A stretch of DNA of 64,000 nt from Microbacterium sp. SLBN-146 (GTDB lineage: Bacteria > Actinomycetota > Actinomycetes > Actinomycetales > Microbacteriaceae). The notes under the pieces were generated by a model that ran no database searches, had not been told where the DNA came from, and saw nothing but the letters and a program-made list of their open reading frames with translations. Below are positions 50,730 to 60,400 of the stretch, piece by piece. Position 1 is the stretch's first letter; each line of letters starts with the position of its first letter. Location of the stretch: positions 3,348,001 to 3,412,000 of the forward strand of contig NZ_VFMR01000001.1 in assembly GCF_006715145.1 (NCBI RefSeq), read 5' to 3'. A program made the translations under genes and the position numbers.

Positions 50730-52829
50730 TCAGTCCGGCGCATCCTCGCGGGCGGCGCGCCTGAGCGCCCGCGTCGACCTGCGCCACGCCGAATAGGTGC
50801 CGTGGCTGCAAAGGTCTAGTGCGATCCAGGCGGCGGACTGGGCCGGGATGCGCTCGAGCACACCGGAGTCCCAATCCGCGTCGATCAGCCGCCCGACCGC
50901 GAGCATGCGGCGCTCGAGGTCGAAGTCGATCGTCGATGTCGAGGCATCGGCTGAGGTGAGGTAGTCGTAGCGGCGGAGCCGGACGCTCATCTCGTCCGCC
51001 TCGAACGGGATCTCGTTGGACATCAGGAAGGCGTGCCACAGCGCGAGCTGGGTCACCAGCAGCGGTTGCGTGCCGGAGATCTCCTGCACGCGCGCCATGT
51101 CGCGGTATGCGTCGAGCAATGACTCTTCGTCGAGCCGTAGTTCGCTGCGGAACTGCGCACCAGAGCCTGCGACTCCTTCGATTGCCGCCAGGGTGAAGAT
51201 CGCACACAGCACCCGGTGCCGGATGATGCGGGTCTGGGCCCTCCAGCGTCGGTCGGCGAGGTGCGCGAAGGTCTCGTCTTGCAGCCACCCCTCCGATTCC
51301 ATGAGCTGTAGCACGTCCAGCGTGTGCGTCGACCAGGCATCGGCGGCGCGTGCCCAGTGAGCGATGCGGGCTGTGGAACCCGGTCGGGACGCGACGCCGG
51401 GGTGCTCGACGATCGTCTTCTCCAGGATCCGGGCAAGGGATCCCGCGATTGCCAGAGCTAGTTGATGCTCGGTTTCTGCTTGGGCCCTGTTCACCGAGAA
51501 CAGGCCAGTGCTGCGGCTCTCTTCGAGGACCTTCATGCCGGATGCCGCGTGCTGGAGCGCATCGTCGAGATCGCCCTTCTTGCCCGCGTCGAGGGCACGA
51601 TCCCGGAAAACGTAGGCGCCGTATTCGGGGCGGATCGCTGCTGACTGCTCCAGGAATCCGTCGAGGACTTCGAGGTTCGCCTTGCTGGCGACGCCGATCG
51701 AGGCCAGATGCACGATCTGATCGGCGAGGAGGAGGACACGCTGCTCGTGGGGGTTGCTTCCTCGCCAGTCGTGGCTGCCGCGGAGGGTGAGGAAGCGAGA
51801 CAGATCTGATTGAGATTTTGAACGGCGAAACTCCCTGGCCGCCACGAAGACGGCGCGCCCCGCAACGGAGACACCATCGAGATACGCCGGATCGTCGAGC
51901 ACCGATCGCGGGGCAGTCAGCAGCGTCGGCGATTTTGCCGCCAGCCGGTGATGGCGCCGGCGGACCAGCTGCTCCAACGGGTCGTAACCGCCGAGCGCAA
52001 TCCGCCACGCGTAGCGGTCCTCGATGATCTCGGCGATCGCCTCCTGGTTCCAGTTCAGGACGGTGTCGTGGAACAGCATGGCGGAGATCGCGGCCTCTGA
52101 ACGCGCGACTATCCCGGCAGAGCCAGTGGGTTCCGATTCCGCGGCTACGGGTACGGGGGCCCCGTGCAGATCGAGCAGATCCTGATGGAACCAAGTCCGA
52201 ATAATGCGGTGGCGCAGGTGAAAGAAGCGCGTGTTTGCCCGCGGGTCATCGGACAGATAAGTCATGTGCAGTTCCGCCACGCGGCGGCGGAGCACCTCAA
52301 GCATGCCTCGTTCACCAGACGGGAGTAGGGGATGGGTTCCCAGGCTCCGCAGCGCTGATTCAACGAGGCGCGCCCGCTCGCCGGTTGCCGTCGGCGGCCA
52401 ATCCTTCGGGCGTTCCAGCGGCCACGTGGGATCCGGAGCCGTGACAGCGGAGCCGACGCCGTCGGCCTCTGCGCTGGACAGCCACGTGCCGAGGATTGCC
52501 AGCACGCTCTCATCGGCTGCGAGCGCGTCTGCCCATCGCAGGACGCGCCGCCCGTCGGCGCCGGTGTGCTGGGCGGGGAACTCCTCCACGCCCCATCGTC
52601 GGCCGACCTCGCGCGCGACATCCCTGACGTCGGTGTTTTTATAGAACGTGAGATCGCGCGACCACACGGCGGTGCGCAGCACGAGGCGCAGGAGGTCTCG
52701 CATCCGCGCGAGGTAGTCATCGCGCCATCGGCCGTCCGTGCTTAGCAGGACGCCGGCGAGCGGGCCAAGTTGTACCTCCTGCCCGGAGGGAAGGGTCCCG
52801 AAAATTGTCTGCCTGAACTGCTCGGCCAT
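50730..52829 (-). CDS. Large helical protein of unknown function
   Basis: The 699-residue protein from ATG 52829 (MAEQFRQTIFGTLPSGQEVQ) matches no family I know. No signal peptide or membrane span is evident; it is rich in Arg, Trp and Leu helices, and its middle (NPHEQRVLLLADQIVHLASIGVASKANLEVLDGFLEQSA...GDLDDALQHAASGMKVL) looks like TPR-type helical pairs. GTG 52865 is an alternative start. It is divergent from the 12-span membrane protein, sharing a 209-bp gap. Base composition is a little less extreme than in the housekeeping part of the window. I do not assign a function. Confidence 0.72.
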   Translation of the reverse strand: MAEQFRQTIFGTLPSGQEVQLGPLAGVLLSTDGRWRDDYLARMRDLLRLVLRTAVWSRDLTFYKNTDVRDVAREVGRRWGVEEFPAQHTGADGRRVLRWADALAADESVLAILGTWLSSAEADGVGSAVTAPDPTWPLERPKDWPPTATGERARLVESALRSLGTHPLLPSGERGMLEVLRRRVAELHMTYLSDDPRANTRFFHLRHRIIRTWFHQDLLDLHGAPVPVAAESEPTGSAGIVARSEAAISAMLFHDTVLNWNQEAIAEIIEDRYAWRIALGGYDPLEQLVRRRHHRLAAKSPTLLTAPRSVLDDPAYLDGVSVAGRAVFVAAREFRRSKSQSDLSRFLTLRGSHDWRGSNPHEQRVLLLADQIVHLASIGVASKANLEVLDGFLEQSAAIRPEYGAYVFRDRALDAGKKGDLDDALQHAASGMKVLEESRSTGLFSVNRAQAETEHQLALAIAGSLARILEKTIVEHPGVASRPGSTARIAHWARAADAWSTHTLDVLQLMESEGWLQDETFAHLADRRWRAQTRIIRHRVLCAIFTLAAIEGVAGSGAQFRSELRLDEESLLDAYRDMARVQEISGTQPLLVTQLALWHAFLMSNEIPFEADEMSVRLRRYDYLTSADASTSTIDFDLERRMLAVGRLIDADWDSGVLERIPAQSAAWIALDLCSHGTYSAWRRSTRALRRAAREDAPD

Positions 52830-53038
52830 TGCGACAATGTGAGCCGCCCGTAGCGTTTCGTGCACACGGCAAGTATCTAGCTTGCGCTGATCTGCGTCAA
52901 GCGCTGCGCCGCGGTGCCGGACTTTCTTTTCCGCACGGGGTGGGAGGGGGTAGTAATAAATGTCGCGGGGTGATAGAAAGGCATCACGATCAAGCCTGCG
53001 GACTAGTTCCCGTGTGACCCCCGAAGAGGAGGCATCGC

Positions 53039-54316
53039 ATGAGCAAGAAGACAAAGATCCGCGCGGAGGTCGACGAGCCTGAACCGGCGAGCTCCCGATC
53101 GTTCACCGTCAACGACCTCAAGAAGCTCGCGTGGGTGGGCGCCCTGGTCACTCTGGTTCTCGCCGCGATCTCGTCACTCGCACAGTGGCTGCAGGGCGTG
53201 CACATCCTGGCCGTGGTGGGTTCGCTCGTGCTCATGCTCTTCTCAATGACGTTCGTGTACGTCAATGTGGTGCGCAAGTGGGACCGGTGCTCGTCGGCGC
53301 AGTTCGATCGCCGCGCGACGATGTCGCTCATTGTGGTCGGCGCCGCGCACGGTGCGATCGTTGCGCTTCTCGTGGTTCTCGACCCGCCCGACCTGGGATC
53401 AATGTCCTTCACGTTCGCCGGGATGTGGATGGTGGTGACCGCATTCGTGGTGTCGGCGGCGAGGGAGCGCGCTGCTCAGCAGGTCGTCGCGCAGAGGCTG
53501 TCCGTCGTCGCCTTCCGTTCCGGACTGACCACTATCGGGATGACGGTCGTGGCGCTGGCGTGCGGGGATGGCGGCCTCATGATCCGCGAGCTCATGCGCG
53601 ACAACGCACCGCAGGCGGTGTTCTTCTTCTTCCAGACGACGTTCCTGGTGGCGTTGGCGTTCTTGCTGCTGCAGGGGCGTCGCCGCGGCGTCGGGATTGG
53701 GTTCGTCGCGGTCGGCGTCGCGCTGCTCGGAACAGGTGTAGACCTGCTCGTACGGGGCGCGTTGGAGTTCGGCGTGTCCTTCATCCTCCTGAGCGCCGCC
53801 ACGATCATCCTGGGTGCAACGGCTCTCCGACGCGCGAGCTACGGGTTCGGCGCGGCGCTGTGCCTGGCGGGGATCGCGGTGGGCGTGCTCGGTTTCGCCG
53901 CCCGCGCCGATGGAGTGCTGCCGTTCTTCATCCTCTACGTCTTCGCCGGAGCATCCGTTGTTCTCGTCGGACTGGTAATCCTTCTGTTCCCCGATGCGGT
54001 GGTCTGGAACATGTCGGCGCGCACCGGCAGGGCAGTCTTCGCGCTCTCGCTCACCGCATCCGTGACCGTCAGTGTTCTTTCGGCCGTCATGCTGGCGTAC
54101 TGGCTGTCGCTGGAGTGGTTCGGGCTGGCGATCTCGTTCACGGGATACGTCGTAGCCGCGCTCATCCTCGCCGGAGGTGCTATCTGGGGGCGCCTGAGCG
54201 GAATCCCGCTCCCGAAGGGCCGGCACGTTCCGCCCCGCTCGATGGCTCCCCATTGCAACAGCGCCAAGAAGTCGTGTGCCGCGTGCCCCCGCCGCGAAGA
54301 CGCAGTGACGGCGTAG
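53039..54316 (+). CDS. 12-span membrane protein of unknown function
   Basis: The 425-residue protein starts at ATG 53039 behind a strong GAGGAGG site. About 12 membrane segments run in pairs from residue 29 to 395; a charged N-terminus (SKKTKIRAEVDEPEP) and a short Cys-containing tail (HCNSAKKSCAACPRR) face the cytosol. There is no transporter motif that I recognise. Its divergent pairing with the 699-residue protein is the only contextual hint. Confidence 0.75.
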   Translation: MSKKTKIRAEVDEPEPASSRSFTVNDLKKLAWVGALVTLVLAAISSLAQWLQGVHILAVVGSLVLMLFSMTFVYVNVVRKWDRCSSAQFDRRATMSLIVVGAAHGAIVALLVVLDPPDLGSMSFTFAGMWMVVTAFVVSAARERAAQQVVAQRLSVVAFRSGLTTIGMTVVALACGDGGLMIRELMRDNAPQAVFFFFQTTFLVALAFLLLQGRRRGVGIGFVAVGVALLGTGVDLLVRGALEFGVSFILLSAATIILGATALRRASYGFGAALCLAGIAVGVLGFAARADGVLPFFILYVFAGASVVLVGLVILLFPDAVVWNMSARTGRAVFALSLTASVTVSVLSAVMLAYWLSLEWFGLAISFTGYVVAALILAGGAIWGRLSGIPLPKGRHVPPRSMAPHCNSAKKSCAACPRREDAVTA

Positions 54317-54751
54317 AGGCGCGCGCGCCCGTCGGCCAACGCCGCGGGTCAGCCGCAGGATAACGAGGCCGCCGAGCTTGCGGGCCTTTTGCTGGTGCCT
54401 CAAGAAGGCGAAGGTTGGTGTGATTCGAGGCGTCACTGCCGTTGACGTCGCCACCCGATCTCGGGTTAGCGTGGAGATGGCGAGCTGGCGCATGAGAACG
54501 TCGAGCGGCAACGCGATTCGCGACGCATGCGTCACATGTGGAGCAGTACCGGGAGCTCGCTTGTCCGGGTCTCGACCGCCCGTGCGAGCGTCAAGCGCAC
54601 GCCCCCGCGGTGCCCTGGGGAGCGCAGCATCCGGGTCGAAAACCGCGCCCCAGCGCGACCCACGCGGGCAATGCTCGCTTGGGGACCGGCGTACGCGCGC
54701 AACCGTGTTGGGTGAGGGGACTCGCAGAGCGACGGGCCGCGCCGTGCTCCC
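54317..54751. other. Gene-free stretch
   Basis: 435 bp without a convincing gene. Short frames exist on both strands (for example 54378-54776 on plus) but have random-looking, Arg/Ser-rich composition and no start signals. No repeat, tRNA or att-like structure was recognised. Confidence 0.5.
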
Positions 54752-54766
54752 ATGTACGCTCCCGCT

Positions 54767-56245
54767 ATGTCAATGAGCGTTGATCTTGACCGCCTCCGTG
54801 CGCTGCTTGCGCGCGGCGCAGAGTCCGACGACCTCGACTTCAAAGTCACCTGGGACCCGCAGCGCAAAGCCGAGCTCATCGAGCTGTGCAAGGACATCGC
54901 GGCCATGGAGTCCTTGTCTGCCGGTGGTTACATCGTCGTAGGCGCTGATGACCAGGGAGCGCCGAGCGGCAAGTTCACGCCCGAGCCGGCCCGCGACTTC
55001 GATGAGCAGCGCGTGCGATCGAAGATCGCCTCGGTGCTCGGCGAACCCATCAATTTGAGCGCTGCGCTCCACAACATCGAGTCGAACGACTTCCTGTTGA
55101 TCGGTGTCGGCCCCAACGTGGACGGCATTCGAATCATGTCGAAAGACGGCGAACATGAGAGTAGGACCGTTTGGCGCGCCGGCGATGTGTTTGTGCGTCG
55201 AGGCACCTCGAGCGTTCGATGGAACCAACACGAGGCGCGCGGCGTCATCGAGCGAGTGATCGCAGCCCGCAAGGAGGAATGGCGACGGGACATTCTTGAG
55301 ACTGTGCGTGCCGCATCCCCCACGTTTGAGCCCGGTGGGTTCGTTAACGTGAACGTCGAGATGCCAGCGGCATCGTTTAGTGCGGCAGTTAGAGAGTTGA
55401 TCCGCCGTGGCGACGAAGTCGGTCTGGATCTCCTCCTGCGTAAGACGATCAGCAACGCCGTGGAGGTCGTTGATACTGCCACGGGGAAAGACGCTCGCGC
55501 CGTGGCGTCTGAGCTGGGCGATCAGCTCGACCGGCTAGACATCATCGCCGCGCTCTCCGCACGCTACCCAGCTGGAGCGACATTCGCCCGAGTGATCGAG
55601 GGCTACCGCGAAATCTACGAGGCGGTCGATGAAGACTTCGTCAGCCAGCCACGCCGGTTCCCGCTCGGCCATAAGGAGGTGCTTATGCACCTTTATGCTG
55701 TCGGTGCCGTTCTCGTGCAAGAAAGGCAGTGGCAGGACTTGGCGATCCTGGTCCGCCTGACTCCGATCAGCACGCACGGTGGCTACTGGAAGTCGTTGCT
55801 TCGGAAGGCTGAGGTCATGGTGGCTCGAGCGGAGCTGCTGAAGGACGATGAAGGCACGCGAACAGGCGTAATCGAGGCAGCAAAGGCCGTGACCGCCCAC
55901 CTGTTTGAGCTCATCGGTGAGCGCCCACCTCGGGATCTGACGAATCTGCTCGTCGAGTTTGATGTCTATCGCGGCATCGCCAACGCCGGCCGAGACGAGA
56001 ATGACAAGCTCGGCGCTTACACCAACTTCGCCCTCTACTACTCCACGCGGTCCGAGCCTGCCTTTCTCACGGTGCTGGACGATCCACTCGCCCGCGCCGC
56101 ACTCTTTGATGGCACCGACGTCCAGCTCGCTGCGGTGTACCGCCACATGAATAAGGCGGCGCTGCGTGAGGCTTTCGCCTACAACGGCTGGGACGGGTTC
56201 GAGAATCCGCGCCTCGTTTCGTTCGCCGGCATCTCAGACAACTAG
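54767..56245 (+). CDS. Schlafen AlbA_2 domain protein
   Basis: The protein (492 residues from ATG 54767; ATG 54752 and 54773 are alternatives) opens SVDLDRLRALLARGAESDDLDFKVTWD, and its first 150 residues follow the Schlafen AlbA_2 pattern: E...DFK, a helix with ELCKDIAAMESLSAGGYIVVGADDQG, and VFVRRGTSS. AlbA_2 domains are predicted nucleic-acid-binding or nuclease-like and frequent in defence islands. The C-terminal 340 residues are helical with no motif known to me. TACGCT 7 nt before ATG 54767 suggests a leaderless start. Confidence 0.82.
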   Translation: MSMSVDLDRLRALLARGAESDDLDFKVTWDPQRKAELIELCKDIAAMESLSAGGYIVVGADDQGAPSGKFTPEPARDFDEQRVRSKIASVLGEPINLSAALHNIESNDFLLIGVGPNVDGIRIMSKDGEHESRTVWRAGDVFVRRGTSSVRWNQHEARGVIERVIAARKEEWRRDILETVRAASPTFEPGGFVNVNVEMPAASFSAAVRELIRRGDEVGLDLLLRKTISNAVEVVDTATGKDARAVASELGDQLDRLDIIAALSARYPAGATFARVIEGYREIYEAVDEDFVSQPRRFPLGHKEVLMHLYAVGAVLVQERQWQDLAILVRLTPISTHGGYWKSLLRKAEVMVARAELLKDDEGTRTGVIEAAKAVTAHLFELIGERPPRDLTNLLVEFDVYRGIANAGRDENDKLGAYTNFALYYSTRSEPAFLTVLDDPLARAALFDGTDVQLAAVYRHMNKAALREAFAYNGWDGFENPRLVSFAGISDN

Positions 56246-56434
56246 CCCGCGGGCGGGGTCGAGAAGAGCAAGGCGTATCGCGCGGGCTTGCGGGTTCAGT
56301 CCGGATACCCATCCGAGCCGCGCGATAGCCGCTCATCACGACAGACACCGGACTCCGCGCCGATTTCTGGACGGTGATGGACCGCGCTCCGGGCGCGGAT
56401 TGCGCGAACTCGCGGGAGATGAAACCGTCGAGAC

Positions 56435-56575
56435 GTGGATTCATTCACCGGCACCGCCCTCATCGTCACCGTTGCCGCAGTATCGCTCTATGCGCTCTAC
56501 TGGGTCATCCGCAAGGCAGTAGCAGCGGGGATCAGGGACTCGCAGCGCGCGGCGCGTCGATCGCAGGGTCACTGA
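56435..56575 (+). CDS. 46-residue single-pass membrane peptide
   Basis: A short frame from GTG 56435 encodes VDSFTGTALIVTVAAVSLYALYWVIRKAVAAGIRDSQRAARRSQGH. The shape is clear: one hydrophobic span (residues 7-25) followed by an amphipathic, basic tail with GIRDSQRAARR. I recall small actinobacterial hypothetical proteins with this tail. A GGGAGAT word lies 16 nt upstream. Coding potential is inferred from the peptide, not from length. Function unknown. Confidence 0.6.
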   Translation: MDSFTGTALIVTVAAVSLYALYWVIRKAVAAGIRDSQRAARRSQGH

Positions 56576-56613
56576 CGGAACATCTGCCCTCTGATGGACC
56601 CGCCCGCGTGCGC

Positions 56614-57213
56614 TCAGTCATTGTCTGGGCCGCCGTATGTCCAGGTCGCGGTTCCGTGCCAATCGCCCTCCAGTTCACCCAGGAGCGCCGTCCTCCAGGT
56701 CGTCTGTCCGGCAAGGTAGCCACGCGCCGCTCGAACCTTCCATATCGCGGCCACGAGGGCGTTGACCGTGTCGATCGCGTCGTCGAGAACGACGTGTGTG
56801 ACGGCGGCGGAGTTCTGTTTCGAGGCAAGCCGGAGCAGGTAATACTCGTTGCGCTTATCGATAAGCGTCGGGTCTGGAAGCAACTCGTCAGCGAGATCCG
56901 CGGTGAGGAGGTCATGCATGTACCGGTTGCGTCTCTCGTAGGCGATTGCCGCTTCATCGAGTGCCTTGCCGATGGCAGCTCGAATGGCTGACTCTTCGAC
57001 CGCCGCGCACGCCGTCATGGTTCGACACTGGTCGACGGCCTGCGTCCAGTTCACAGGCGCGGACAACAACGCCTCGACGCTGTCCAACCCTCTCAGCTGA
57101 GCATGGAGACCCCGCAGTGCTGCGTCGAGCTCGACGGACGTCTCCACGATCCGGCCGCGGACGAACGTCCATCGGTCTGCTAGCGGCAAGGCCCCCAACA
57201 CGTCAATGTCCAC
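56614..57213 (-). CDS. Uncharacterised protein with HEPN-type RNxxxH motif
   Basis: The 199-residue all-helical protein (GTG 57213; ATG 57315 would give 233 residues) contains AYERRNRYMHDLL, where R95-N96 and H100 form the RNxxxH motif of HEPN ribonuclease domains such as AbiU2-like and toxin families. The placement, in a helix followed by an acidic stretch, is right for HEPN. This is motif-level evidence; alternative explanations (chance, since Arg is abundant) are open. It faces the SIR2-STAND gene divergently, 263 bp apart. Confidence 0.6.
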   Translation of the reverse strand: MDIDVLGALPLADRWTFVRGRIVETSVELDAALRGLHAQLRGLDSVEALLSAPVNWTQAVDQCRTMTACAAVEESAIRAAIGKALDEAAIAYERRNRYMHDLLTADLADELLPDPTLIDKRNEYYLLRLASKQNSAAVTHVVLDDAIDTVNALVAAIWKVRAARGYLAGQTTWRTALLGELEGDWHGTATWTYGGPDND

Positions 57214-57479
57214 CGCGTCAGTTTGCCCTGCGGCATGGCATCCGGGCGAGGTGGCGCCTACGCCGCCATCTCCTTCACAGACCTGTCGCTCACTAACGTG
57301 ATTCAACGCCTGCACGATTTCCTTCTAGGCAACGTCGCCTAGGGCATTGACTTCGAGCACCCAATCCGACGGCACCGACACGCGACGCCCAGGGTACGCG
57401 AGCAGGGGCGGAGGAGGCAGCACAATTGGGAGACGCGCGAGACTCGCGGCGCGGAAACACCAATCCAGGGGCTTAGGTG

Positions 57480-60400
57480 ATGGCACAAACCAACGCAGCT
57501 CGCGCCAACCTTTCAGGCGCCTTGAGCGCTCTACGGCAGTCGCTCAACATGGGCGCTGTCGCGGTTGTCGGCGCAGGCGTGTCGATCGCTGCACGGTTCC
57601 CCGCGACCGCGGGCCTCGACGCCTTGCTGTATGAGTCACTGGGGAGGCCGTTTCCGACGCGCCCGGACACGTCGCGCGACTCTTCTCGGGCATGGGAATC
57701 GCTGGCGGGTAGCGCAAGTTCGCGCGCGCGATTTCAATCCCAGTTTGCGGCGATCGACAGGGATCGCAGCACTCAACCATCACGAGCTCATGAAGCGCTG
57801 GCTCGCTTGATTCACGCCGACATTATCGAGACAGTCGTATCGCTCAATTGGGACACAGCCCTCGAACGGGCATACGAACGTCTGTACGGTACTGCCATTC
57901 CGGCGGGCGTGCTCTTCAAGCCTCACGGAGACGCGGCCGATCCTGATTCAGAGTGGATCTTGCCCCACGAGGATGGCACCGTGACCGCCGCTGTGCGGAC
58001 CCGCATAGATCAACTTGTCGTCGACCACGCCCGCACGCTCGTCGTGGTCGGCTACTCAGAGAGTGACGAAACGATCTCACGCGAGTTGATCAGCCCGCTT
58101 GACACCCGTTGGAGAACCATCCGGATCGGGCCGAGCGTGACCGGCGATTACGACATTCCCCTCACGGCAGATGAAGCGCTCGGTCGCATCACCACTGACC
58201 TGCTGCACGCTGAAGAATCCAGCAGTTGGCACAGCGTCACCTTTGGCGGCAGCCGCGGGATCGAGGCGGCGTTGGCCGGCGAGCGCCTTGGCCCCTCCGA
58301 CGTCGACGCGTGCCCGGAACTATCCGAGGTAGACCGGGTCGTCTCTGCGCTGGTCCATCAGCGCGCTGTGGTCCTGAACGGTCCGAGCGGAAGCGGCAAG
58401 TCCATCACGTCCTATCAGTCGCTGCGAAAGATGTCGCGCCGAGGGTATGAGATCCTCCGCCTCCGCGATTGTGCCCGCGGACAGAGCATTGGGTCCTGGA
58501 TTGGAGACCTGAAGACCTTCCCCCATCGGAGGGTCCTCTTCATAGACGATGCGCAGGATCTGCCAGCGGATGTCGTCCGCGAGCTTGCCGAGTCTGCTAC
58601 CCCTGATCGGCTTGTCCTCATCGTAGGCGTCGATCAGGTGGCGGGCGGTGTGAAGACGATCAACGTAAGCGGAATCGCCGCCGTCGCACGGCTAGCCCAC
58701 CACATACGTGACAACTCGGACACATTCATCCCGCTCGTGGAAGCTTTGGATGACCACGTAGGCAATCTGCCGACGCAAACGCCGCTTGAGTTTCGGCTAG
58801 CTGTGGCGGAGCGAGAGAGCTCTCCGTGGCAATTCTTCTATGTGCTTACGGGAGGCTGGCGGCGCGCTCGACGGCTCACGCTCGACCTCCGCGAACGAAA
58901 CCGCGCCGACGTCGCACTCACTGCTGTCGCGATTGCACAGATCGCAGGGGTCGACTCTGGCGTGACACGGTCCGAGCTTTCAAACCTCCTCGACATACTC
59001 GATCGAGATCAGGCATGGCTGGACTCGGCGCTGGAGATCTTGCTGTCGCAAAGGGCGATCATCGAGTCAGACAGCAGGCTGCGCTGCCCTCACTTGCAGG
59101 CTGCCTATCACGTCGTTGGATGGATGTTGCACCCGCCGTTCTATAGTCACACCCCTCAGAAGTCCGTCGCGGTCCGCCCAATCGCCTCCGCCGAGCGAGA
59201 GTTGCGGACGCCCGCTCGACCGTCTGGGGTCGAGATTCAGCGGCCTCCCGAACTGCCCGAAGCAGAAGCGCGTCGAGACCAAACCCTCGCGTCGGCGCTA
59301 ATCGCGCACTACCTCGACCTGACCTCGACGCCGCTGCGCGGGTGCAGTTGGCTGATCGGGCGAAACCTGGTCGGAGAATCTCAATGGGTGCTGCGCTACA
59401 AGACGCAGGTCCTGAATGCGGCACGGTGGGCACAATTGGCGCGCAAAGCCATCGACAGCTCGGCCGATAGCACCGCAGAGGGAGCCCAGCTTCTGACCGA
59501 GACGCTGACATGGTGCCCCGAGGTGGTGCTGCCGATCGTTCGGGAGCAACATGACTCGATCGCGGCTTGGCTCCGTCAGTTGACCCCGCAGAACGCTTGG
59601 TCACTTGGAGACCTAATCAACGCTCTCTACAATCACGACCACCGCGAGCGGAATCGGTTCTCCGCTCAACTCGTCTCCCACGCCGACCCGACGCGGTTGG
59701 CGACCCTTGTGCTTGAAGGCGGCTGGGGCCACATCTACTCGACCTCGCGTGGCGTGAACCGGATCCTGACCGCAGCAAATGGCGAGCTGCGCGAGGCAGC
59801 CGCGCTCGAACTCGATAAGAACGCCTATCGAGGTTTTTTGGGGGGGAAGAGCACTGATCTCGATGCGATGGCTGAACTGATCAACGCCCTCGCCTCCATA
59901 GACCATGCGTTTGCAATCGACCTCTTCGACAACGCCGCGTCGACGTTCGCGCGACTGTACTCGGCCGACCCGATCCACAGCTGGTCGGACATCTTCGACG
60001 TCCTAGCATTCGTCCTCGGGTTCGCTCCGCGATTCCTGCGTGGCCGCCGTAGGCCTCCGAGGGAGGCCCTCGCAGCGGCTCGCCACTTCTCGGACGCACT
60101 GGAGACCGAGGCCATCGCGAAGGCACTCGCGGGCCCGGCAGCTGAATGGGGCCGGACGAACTTCCCGGAGTTACTTGTCTTCTTGCGCGAGGTTAGTCCG
60201 CCTGTGCTTCGCCGCATCGCCGCGTCCGTGGATCTCGCTGAGTTCGAGCGGAACCTGCTTGCTGTGGAGAACCCGAGCGATGACCACTTCTACGTCGTCA
60301 CCGAACTCTGGGAGTGCCGCCCCGACGAGGTGAATGGAATTCTTGAGAGACTCGAGCCCAGACTCACGAGACTAAGCCTCTACTTCCCGCTCATGGCTCC

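Noticed and set aside
54378..54776. 132-codon frame between the 12-span protein and the Schlafen gene
   Set aside because: Arg/Ser/Ala-rich, no domain, no ribosome site, and it overlaps the better-supported Schlafen start.
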